This document shows positions 28,401 to 40,400 of a stretch of DNA of 64,000 nt, piece after piece. The translations under genes were made by a program, and so were the position numbers. This DNA is from Himantopus leucocephalus (lineage: Eukaryota > Chordata > Aves > Charadriiformes > Recurvirostridae). The stretch's first letter is position 1. The number at the start of each line of letters is the position of its first letter. The notes below the pieces were generated by a model. The model was not told where the DNA came from. It searched no databases and saw only the letters and a list, made by a program, of their open reading frames with translations. The stretch spans positions 93,704,458 to 93,768,457 of the forward strand of contig RSEF01000001.1 in NCBI GenBank assembly GCA_003993805.1, in the 5' to 3' direction.

Positions 28401-31400
28401 AAGATTTGTAGTATGACTTTTTAACCAACATCTTACGTAGCAAAGTTGTGTGTAAACTGAAAATGCAAATGCTGCCTTGTTAATTGACAGCATCTATTTT
28501 TATACACCTGTATAAATATCCATTTATTGCTAATAGTGAAGTAGGGATTGTTGCAGGTCTCCAGTTTATTTTACTCATTATTAAACCCCAGTGTTTTTTC
28601 CTGCAGTGCTAGACAACTTCAGTAGTCAGTAACAGCAAAGTGCAAGTTTTCTAGAGTACTGCTGAGCCACAGGGTGCCTTCTGTGAGTAATCCATGTGCT
28701 TTCTGAAAACCCTCCACTTTCCCCTGCATTCTGAAGGCTCTCAGCCATTATTTCATTAGGTCTTTGGATACTTAAACCAAGTGCTAAACCAACCACCAAC
28801 AGCGCATAGAGCCTGTGCTTCTTGGTGGAGAAGAAATATTATGAAGTGAGAATCAACACTTTCTCTATTTTTGGCTGCCGACTTGGGAAACGGATCTAAT
28901 GCTGGGATGAAGACTGAAGACTAGCTTGCATACAAGTGTGATTGGATTAGTGGACATACGGAAGGACACAGGAAGGGCAAATTCCTAGGAGATGACTTCT
29001 ACTATGCCCCAACACAGGAAACACCTTCCTTTCAGTGGCTGGGGTGATCATAGTTCCTTTCTCCCATCTCATCCACACAAACAGAGAAAGAAGCTCATAC
29101 TCATGCCTCAAGTGTTTTTCCTGAATTTGATTACTAAGACCTAGTTAGCAGGACTGCTGATGTAAAAGCCAAGCAGAACTTGGGACACCAGACTCACAGG
29201 TCACCTCTGCCAAACAAATGCTGGTTACCAAAACAAATAGCAATGCAACTAGACGTGGAAAAATACTGAGGGAAAAACACCTTGGTTGCTTTAGGTGAAA
29301 ACACAAATGTTCCCAAAGGAGAACAGGGCAGCTGGGGATGCCTCTGCCACCGGCTGTCCAGCAGACCACAATGACACATATATGTCACTGTGAGACAATC
29401 TCAGCTGTCTCAGGGATTGTAATGCCTTGCGTGGTTTTTGAAGGAAATTCAACATTCATCAAGGAAACCCAAGTTGTCATCTGAGTTTTAAATACCTCAG
29501 CAAAGGCACTCAAGAGAACTGCAGCTAGAACACCACTGAAGCTAGATCAACCTTAAGCATGTCTAAAGGGCTTTGATGGAGTCCTTCAATATAAATAACT
29601 TCAGTCGGGCATTTCTAAGTTCCTAGATGTCTTTTTGGAAGAAAAAGTTGCACTAAGTGGAAGAAGGCTATGACATATGCCACTGATTAAATCTAAAAAA
29701 CAGTACACCAAAACCAGAAACAAACAAAATAGATGTAGCCAAAGAGTTTTTCATGAATAATAGAGATGTAGCTTCTGTCATAAACTCAGTTTCTTTGGTG
29801 GGAAAAATGGATACCAAATGGTTTGACCACTGATCACAGGGAATATCTGAGAAAGACTGATACACAATGCAAATAATGAAAGAGAAGAGTTGGATGGCAG
29901 GGTAATTAAATGTCAGCCTCCGTAGCGTAATGGGAAACAGATCTTGTAAAAAGACACAAAATATACTTTCATTAAAATATATGTTGTTTAATAAACATAG
30001 TTACAGAGATTCTCTCATACAGACTTCTATAAAACCATTGATTTAGGATCACACTAGAAACTGGCATATGCAAAAGAAAAAGTGCAACATATTAGATTAA
30101 AACTGGCTTATAAATATGAAAAATAACTGTTGGGAAAATCATGATCAGATAAGGTAAACCGGTATCTGTTCCTGAGGCACTACTAAGGGAACTTTGAAAT
30201 AAACGACAAATTCAACAGTGTAAGTCTGTAAGACTTACTTATTGTAAGACAAAAACAGTGGATAATGATTAGCCAGTAAGTCAAATTAAAATAGCATAAA
30301 CTTTAAAAAAAAATTTAATATTATGATACATATTCAAAATTATACTACCATTTATATTTCCTTCTACATAATTACTATCCCACTTAGCACAAAGAATGGC
30401 TTATTAAACACAGCCTTCTATATTTCTTTTTCTCTTCATCCATTACTATATGGTTGTAGGGCTAACTTCTGGCCCATCTGTCCTGAACATGTAGTCCTAT
30501 TTACTGTATTTTTCTATATTTTTGTAATTTGTTACAAAAGTAGCAAGAGTTGCTTGCAAATAATAATCTTTATAGTACTACTGTGAGAGAAGATAAGAAC
30601 CACCATTTTACAGGGGAGAAAATTAAGGCCAAATATCTTCCAGTTTCAGAAATCCACCCTAAGAAGTCCAGATCTGCTCAAAACACAGACGTAACTACAA
30701 AAGTCACTTGTGAAAGTGCTGTCTTCCTCAACTACAAAATGAAATGCAAATATTTCCCACTGAGCATTCAAAAACCACAGAACTAGTATCTACTTACTGA
30801 AAACTGATATAAGCAAACTGTCCAGCATCAGATACTAAGCAGTAGATACATTTATCTCAGAAACCTTCAATCACCTCAATCATAAGAATCTCTTCCCTTT
30901 TCTCTCCTTCATTCACTATAACGTGTTCCAACTTCAACAAACAGGGCCACAGTGTGACAAATAAAAGCCTCCTTTACTACCTGCTGATTTGTGACCAGGG
31001 CAACAATCTGTACATATACTAAATGAGACGAGTCATCTGGAAAAAGACTATGCAATTGTGTACTAATGTCATCCTGTAATGCAGACTTACAAGAGCTAAC
31101 ATTTAAGTGCTTAATATTTTTAATTTTTGTTTTAGTAGATAGTATGGCAAAGTGTTTGGGGTTTTTTAAAGCTGTTGGAAAAAACAGTTTCTTTCATGAC
31201 GGCCTGCATTACACCCATAGTCAGCGACGAGCAGGGCTGCAACCTCCAGAGCTGCAGCACAGAAACCCACCATGAAAAGGTGTAGGTAACACTTTGCAGC
31301 AGTACATTTTCCTTCTGTACTACAACTTACTACAGAGCAATTTGTAACTGGCATTTAGAGACTTACTAGTAACAAAGGGACCATAGATTCAGTACCTGAA

Positions 31401-34400
31401 TTGCATAGAAAAATATTTTGCAGCGGTTATAACCCACTCGGCCTGTCTGCAATCTGAATTTTAACATGTCAGCAGTTTATTAGGAGGCAGAGGGGGAGGA
31501 AGACAGATAAACTACTTAACTGTGGCCCCTAAGCTCTTCTGTTAATTCACACATCTTAAGGCTGAAGGCTGCACAACTCATTCTAAACAGGTTCACTCTT
31601 CCCACCTGCTCTCTGAACATCAGCAGGGATGATAACAACAACCTAATAAAAAAACCAAGTTAGCTCGTGCACAGATGATCATTAGGAGCAAAAAAAAATG
31701 GAGTAGCCCTTACCACACTCAATCCACCAATCCTACTGCAAGAACAGCACTGTGTAATTGATGGCTGAATTTGGAAAGTAACACCATCAGTTTCAACCCA
31801 AAAAACCCCAAACTCTAAAAAGCATTACAGAGCTAAGTCTGGATGGATTTTCACATGAGCAGAACATGGCATCTATCTGCCATTTTGGCAAGCTCCCTAT
31901 AAGATTTCTAAAGCTAAAGAAAGCTAGAAAAAAAAAGGACAAAAAAAACCCCACCCTTATTTCCTCTAATATAATTTTCTGAAGCACCTGAATTAAATTT
32001 CTCTTAAAAAAAAAAGTTTCCAAAATAATTCAGCCAGAGATAGGCCATTGAAAATGGGAAGTTGCAGAGTGGAAGTACCAGAAAGCTATAAGCAACCAAA
32101 AAAAAAAAAATCTGTTTGTCTTGTGGAAAACGTTAGGCAACCTTAAGTACAGGTGGTACATTCTGAGCCAGCTATAAGAGAGAAAGGCAAGTTACACAAA
32201 GCAATCCAATGCTTATGCGTCGGTACTCCTCCAATCATGCATCTCAATACAGCCAAATGCAAGGTCAGACATCTAGGAACAGAGAATAGAGGTCACACTT
32301 ACAGGATGGAGAAGTGAACCCTGGAAGTCAGTGACTCTGAAAAGAACAATGGATCATATTGGATAATCAGCTTAACCTGAGCTCGCAGCCAGCTTCTGTG
32401 CAAAGAGCCCACAAAGACATCTCGGATATTTACACACCAAAGTATCAAGTAGAAATGAAAGTACTATCTCTGCAAACAGCATTGCTGGAACAGTGCTACT
32501 GGAATATCCAATCCTTGTAATTTCACCACCACAAAAAGATATTGAAACAAAGAAACGTTCAGAGAACGGTCACCAAGATCCAAACCAACCACCACAGAAA
32601 TACCCTCATAATGAGAATTCAGAGCTTAACTTCCTCTGCTCAAGGAAAGCTTAAGCTATGGTACAGGAAAAAACAGAAAGCTCACTAATTGAGTGGACAA
32701 CAAAACAAATGCAAATACCTGGACCGAAAGCAAGCCAGATTTATACAGTAAAGGTACATACTTTCAAGTAAGGATTAAGATTAACTGAAAATCTATTTGT
32801 GAACATGATTAATATCATCAGCCTAAATCTTCAGATCAAGATTATATGTCTGAAATACATCCTTGTTCAAACACAAGTTATAGACCTCATGCAGAAATTA
32901 CCGAGTCAAACATTTGGTCTATGCTTTACACTGACCCCTTTGGGCCTTAAAGAATATTCATCTATTCTGTAAGGAACGTAGAGAACAAACTGTAATTTCC
33001 ACTCATGCCTTACCTTCAGGAGAAACAAGAATGAACTTTCCATCTCTAAAGCAATTTTTTAAACAAGGCTTCTTGAGTTCCTCAATACACAGAAAAATAT
33101 TCACCAAAAATATTCATACATCAAAACATCAGACATCAAAATGCATTACCGCATTGGCTATGGTCAAGTATATCATTTCCAGGAAAATAAAAATACAATA
33201 CTTGCTCAGACATCTTAAAACATACTAGGTAGAAAGGGACTGTTGTACAAAACTGTCAAACACTACATTTCCTCTAAAGGCTTTCTTACAGGATAGCCTT
33301 GTTCCTTTCTGGGAAAGGAAAACAAAAACAAAACAAACAAAAAACCCACAAACCACCACATATACACACAAAAAGTGCAACACCATTCTTAATCTTTACC
33401 TGCTCCTGTACATCTTCAAACTCTGAACTAAGCAGCTCTATGAAGATGGGGACGGCTCCTGCTTGGATCACTATTCGAGTCTGAAGGGAATTTCCCGAGG
33501 CAATATTTGTCAGCACCCACGCAGCTTCAAACTGGAAAACCAAATACAAAATAAAGTTTACTAGGAGCCTTCTGTGCCACACCAAAAATGAAAACTAAAT
33601 GTCCTTTAAAGACAGAAAGAATTGGCGTAGGGAAAGCACGAGATACTACTAATTAACACAATTTGCGAAGTAAGAATCGGAATCATACAGTTAAGTGTTA
33701 TTGATATCACTCAAAAATCAAAATTTGCAGAAGTTCCTTATGAGAACAAGATCAGCTTTGCTGTGCCTTTTCAAGTATTACTTTTTCCTATGCAATTATA
33801 TTAGCTTTGGTCTGTTCTACTGCCTTTCCTTACTGACTGAGAACATGTACAGAAAAAATTATTCTTCCCACAAGACATCCGATACCTGCATTCACTGAAT
33901 GATATTCCTGAAGATGCATGAAGAGATATTGTTTGACAAAACTTGATGGATATAAAGCAAATGAAAGCCATTAAAAAAACCCAAACAAGCAAATAAAAAA
34001 CCCCAAACACTCCAAAATAAAAAAAAAAAGGAAAGGAGATTAAAAAAAAAGAAAAAAAATCCAAACAAAAAACCCTTTGTGATCACAATCCGGTAGAACT
34101 CTGCAACTACAGCAAAGTACTTCTCTCCAACTCTGGTGATCACTATTGCTGCCAAGAGTTATTAGTGTACAATGTTTTTATTCAAGACTTGAAGCAAAAC
34201 TGAGATCTTGAATCAACACTGTACAACTTTTGATTTAACTTCTTTTGTAATTTATTTTTCTTTTAATCTCAATGTGCAAAAGCATTACGTTTATAAGCTG
34301 AAATGCAAATTTTAACACTTCCCAATACAGACCTCAGAAAATATAGATTCTAGAAATCTAGACTTTGGTAGACTTCTGCATGCTTCTGCAGTCCAAAAAT

Positions 34401-37400
34401 TATTACGCTACACTAGCAAACATAAATCCTATGAGATAAATTCAGAATCTAGAGAACGAAAAGACTGCTAAAAGTTGAAAAAGCAAAAATCAATGAACAA
34501 TAAAAATGGAAAGTTGCATGCTATTAATGACCAATTTTGGCATTAGTAATGCATTTTATTACACTGATGTTGATCCAGCAGTATTCCAGTGAAAATCCTG
34601 ATATACATTCCAAGACTAGCTATCTCTGAACAGCAGCAAGGAACTATATTTAGGATTTTATCATAAAAGTAACTCCTGCTAAGCAGACACACAGAATCCT
34701 GAAACAGGCCTGAAATAAGAACTCAAATATTAAGCCTAACTTGTAAGGCTTTTAATTTTTGTGTTAATAATTAAGACTTCAGTTTTAAAAATACAATTAA
34801 TCCTGCCCTGCTGACCAACTAAAGGAGGAATTATCTTCTAGTGAGATGTGATCAGAATAAATGATTCCAAAATACATTGTTGTAATACATAAGGAGCATG
34901 GGCTGCAATAAAGCAGAAACACACAACATCAAAACTGCAAGACACATCTTTAATCAACTAGAAGCAAAATGTTCAGGACAGAACTTAAGGCCAACATAAA
35001 ATGTACTTGCTTTCCTGTAATTTTACTTTCTCTGAAGTGAGTATCCAGTGTTTTGTGATACAGTGTAGCAGGATGATTAGTCATCTTTCAGTTACAGAGG
35101 TTTCTTACTTATATTTTAGAACTCGCTCTTTGGCTTCCTAATGGACATCACCAGGTTGAACTATTCACAACTCAAGATTCACATTCTCACCAGTCATATG
35201 CTCATAACGGAGAACAAACACTGTGTAAACAGATTAATCAAATTTAAGACCAAACAGCAGGTACTTCTCCTTGCTCAAACCTGTACTTTACTTCAACTAT
35301 TTATAAAATCAGTTTTTCTTATGAGCTAATGATAAGAGCTCCCCATCTTTTGTGGAACGAAGTTCTGTTAAACTGAGCTCTTCCCAACACCTGACTAGAA
35401 TCAAGGGAGAATTAGATGATGCCCTTGTGTGAGCACCACTTAACATTTCAGATGGTGTAAGTCACAGAAAGGTTAGCCAAGTCGCAGTTTCTCTCCTCCC
35501 TCTCCACTGTGGATATCTGATGCTCCAGGATGTATAAACTAAGGAACAGCTACATGCAAATGGCAGAGGACAGAAAAACAAAATCCTTTATGATAATTAA
35601 AGTTAATTAACAGGAAGAAAATCTCATCTAAAGGATGATCTTGGTGTCTGTTTGGTATTGTTCTTTTTTTAAGACTTCTCTCTCCATCACAGAAAGATTT
35701 TACACGAGACAAATTTACTTGTTCACATATGATTTAAGTGATCGTGGAGAAGAGGGGAGCTTTTTTAAATCTTGAAATCACTTGAGGAAGAACTGGACAG
35801 AGGAATACCAGACAAATTATGCCTATTCCCTTCCTATTCAAATATGTCCTTCAAATATTAGGAGCTTGTTTCCCTTTATCTACCTGTCTTAGGCTTCCAT
35901 GCTGGAGGCCCTATAAGCAATAAAAGGCATTCAATTTTTTTTTTTTTATACCAGATTGCTTAAAAACTTTCTATTGGAGTTGCGAACCAATAAAGTGGCT
36001 TAAATATGACACATAGTCTTAGTAACTGTCCACAGATTCCTCAAAAGTAGCTAACAGCCCTTTGGAATTCTGCGGATATCAATTTGAAAAGTAATTCCTA
36101 TAAAAGATACCTTTTCCCTAATGTGTAAGAAAAAAAAAGTATCAATTTTTTGCATATCTCACTCACCAAAATCTGGATTTCACATGGCATTAACAAACTT
36201 GTTGCCTTATGCGTTTTCAAAGAACATTGATTCTAACCTATATATTGTATGTAATGGTTACCTCTTAGCAATTTTTCTTTTACTAGACAATTCATTTCCT
36301 TTCATTTTCTACTAGCCCAGAAGAAAGAACTCATAGACCAGAGAAAAAGGACAGCAGAAAGTCAGACAAAGCTCCAAGAAGCAAGTTCGAGACAAATTGA
36401 CCCCCATTATAGCATACAATTTAATTTTTCAAACCAAAGCAAGTAAGTTCCAAGGTTTCTATCTTTACCATTGTGAATTGTAATTCTAATTCTAAACTTT
36501 TTTTTTAATTTAATGAAAAATCTAAGTCATAATTCTAAAGACTTAAAACTGTCTCCAATTAATACAAAAAAAAATAGTAAAAAAAAGTTTTGTTTAATAG
36601 CTTTTCATCTGTCAAGGCCCACATTTTAAATTCCATTTTTGTTACATGAGAAAGTCAGTGTAAAGACCTCATCCTAGCCATCACACAATACAACACAGAG
36701 GTCTCTCTCTCCTGTCCCCATCAGAGGTCTTGCTAAAAAACCTGAAGACAAAATAGCTTTTTGATCCTAGTAAACAAAAAGAGAGGAAACACAGCTAATT
36801 AAGCAAACCACTGATTTTTTTTTTTTCTACCTAATTTGCATCACCAAATGCCTTCATAATATAGGAAGATAGATACATTTATATTTGTATACCTGTAATG
36901 TACAGTTTTCTTTTCGTTTGAGGAACTCCACAAACCTGGCCACAACTCCTGGTGTGCTTATGACTTCATCTATTGGGGGATTTGGTTCTATTTAAAATAA
37001 AAAGCGAAGTTAGATACATTCATCTCTTTGTAGGGAAATTCTCAAATTACTGCCTCAAAATAAAATCCAATGACATACCAACTCCTCTTTTCCGGGAGCG
37101 CGTTCTTTTTCTACAATACTGCTTTACCTTACCAAAAGGCAATGGATTCCTGTCTGTCACCATAAGAAGACTCCTGATTGAATTTTGAGGTAATGAGGTA
37201 ACATGACTCAAAATACTAATGCACCCAGTAATTTAGGCAGACCAATTTCACAGCAGCAGTTCCGTGAAGTCACTCCAGTGCCCACACATGCAGAATTCAG
37301 CTCCAGTAAATCAGCACACTTGAGCCATAAAGACACTGCCTACCATACTTAAACTTACATTACAGAGCAGACATCATATCTGCATCACTTAGTAGTTTTA

Positions 37401-40400
37401 CAGATTTCAAGAACAGAACCAACTATTACATACACCTAGCTGACATTCTGCAAAACAGACGTTCATCCAGAAATTTCTGTATGAAACTCAATCTTCATTG
37501 CTGTCAGAGTAAAAATATATGCCAGAAATGCTTCTACATTTTTCTCCAAGGAATTTCAGCTCCTTACCTTTAGAAAGAAGCTTTCGGAATTTCTGGGTGG
37601 CTGAAAGCTGCTGTTCTGGACTATTGGAGAAAATCATCTCAATCATATCGGAGGTGATGACTGCACTCTAGGATTCAGGTGGGGGAGACAGAGTAAGAGT
37701 AATAGAGAGCAAGAGGGAAAAGAAAATCTGGGATTAGTGGTAAAAAGGATACAACATTTGCTAAACTAGTATTAAGTTTATCTCTTACTGAGTAAAAACC
37801 TGGACAAGACCAGTATGGACAGCAAATGAGTCATCATACATGTACATCTACATAAGCATCATCATTCTTAAGTGTAGTCTTCTCTGGAAGCCAAAGTTTA
37901 AATTTTACCTAAGCTATGGCAAGAAAATTACTCTTCAGAACCTCTCACCAGTATTCTCTCCCCTTTTTTTCCTCTCTCGTCTACAATAAATGTAAAATTG
38001 TCAGCTTCAACAAAAGGTAGTTTAAATTGGAATACCAATTACTGTTATGCAAGAACACCACTTTGATTATGCTATTGTTTAGATTTCTGCAACATGTACA
38101 TTTTGAATCACTTACACCAAAATGTACAGGACCTGTCATTTTCAGGAGAGTTGACAAACCTAATGCTTGTCATCATAATCAGAGTATTAAATTTTCCATA
38201 ATACTGACAGTTTCCACTCATACAGCTAAATTAAATCAGCAACTTTTCTTATGCCAGGTAAAATCTCACATTCTGTTCATCACACATGTAAATCCATGTA
38301 AAGAAGCATACGAAAAGTCAGATTTTTTTTTTCTACTTCTTCTGATCTAAATCCTTACATAGATCTGATCCAAACCCTTAGACAGATGACAATGCTGAAA
38401 ATACTTAAGCTTTGTCTGTAAAAGCTCTATAACAGCTCCAACTTTTACGACCCTGAAATTAATATCTAAAATAGTAAACTGTGTAATGGTAGTACCTATC
38501 TCAATTAGATAGGCTCCTTGCCTTACTTTTCAATCATCTATTCATTTCATTTAAGCTTCCACACAAATGACTAAATGGGGTTTAGGACTTGTCTGATGTT
38601 TAAAGACTATCTTAAAGAGTAAAATAATACATTCTATGAGTGATCTACCACATTGTTTATAGGCGTTTCTCAGTAATTTCAAGGCAGATATAACCACCAA
38701 CAGAAACCAAACCCAGGCTGATTTCTTTGAAAACATCATTTGCGCACTCTTGAATACAGACACCAGTGTAAAGATCAGTGGTCAGACCTTGAGGTCTGCA
38801 TTTTCCTTTATCCTCTCTGTTAAAACCCGCATCTCTTACCATTTTTCTTTCCAGGGAGAGAACTGTGGTAAAGAAACAGGCAGAAAGCAGAAAAGCCTAA
38901 TTTCCACTAAACAGTTTTTCTGTAGGATGAAATTGGAATGGAGTTCAAGGACACACGCAGATAATAAGCTAGGTCTAGCTGTGTTTCCAACACCCTGGCT
39001 AAAAACTGTGCCACTTGGAAGTCGGCTAACAGAGATTTCCACCCAGTCACTTTTTTACTTTGTAAATTGCAATAACACATTGCCTGGTTTGTATTTTCCT
39101 GTTTCAAGCATTATGAATTGCAGATCATAAAAACCCCAACAACTCTGGGCAACAGTTGATAAAAATCACCCATAATGGCAAACATGAAAACCAGGAAGTA
39201 ATCGGCCTCCCTGGAACAATAACATTTTATTTAATTTTCTTGAAAGCATATCCACTGAGCAACCATTCACTCAATCCATAACATTTCTCTCTCATGTATT
39301 CTGTTTCAGGGCAGTGCACTGAGACAGGTGTTTAAGAGCTGTGCATAAGCTCTTAGAATGTATTCCTTTCTCATCACTTACAGAAGTCATCTCCATGTTG
39401 TTCATCTGAGCCTCATGGAAGCCACCATCTGACATCACTTCCTCCTCTGCTTCTTCCTCAGCTGTTGCAACATTTCGGCGTTTAAATAACTAAAGAGAGA
39501 AAGTATTTAATACACATTATATAGCAAATATATACACAGCATGTCATGTTAGGCTGCAATAAAAGTGACATACGCTATCACCTGGAAGAAGCTAGTATAC
39601 TTGGCTACAGAACTCCTGACATCAAATGGAGAAAGTTTAGTCATGGAGTAAATGAAAACAGCAATGTGCTAGCATACTGGTTCCCAACATCTCTGGAAAA
39701 TCCTCACTGTTACCCCCTTCTCTTCATCACCATCCCCCTCCATCTACAAGCTATCTCTAGCCTCCAGACAACTGCTTTCTTACAACTGAGTGGCAGAGGA
39801 TACTGGAGCTCAAAGACCTGAAAAACTGCTGTGTGTAACAGACCTCTGTAGAAACCTGCAGAGGCTGGGGTAATTGAGTTACTGTGGCAATGAGAGGACT
39901 TTGGAGGGTGATCACATGGGATTGGTCTAAAGAAATTATACTGAGATGAACAGAATTGGTTGCTCCCGCTTACAGACAGTACCCAGTTTGAGATGTCATG
40001 AGGAGAGCTACAGAGGCTACAGCTTCTCCCCTTAATCCAGCTGTCTCACTGGAAGAAACATTAGCAATGATAAGATGTGTTTGGGAGTGCTGCTTGGTCT
40101 GTTGAGTTCTGGAAACAGGACTCTAGCATTGAGCCTTGTCAGATTTGCACCACTGCAGACATGAAAGACAGAAAGAGACCTGCTATTACTCTCCTCTCCA
40201 GAGAAGACGGGGAGGAAACTATGCAAAACTGCTAAGTCTATACCACCCCAAGGTCAGTGATAGGCATCCTTGTGGAATGCTATTCCTTCTAAGCTACTGT
40301 ATGATGGGCCCACTCAAGCTCAACAGACATGCTCAAATACAACCTTGAATCAAAATTTCTATGTTGGCAAGTTATGTGAAAATTCAGAGGCTTAAGGTTG

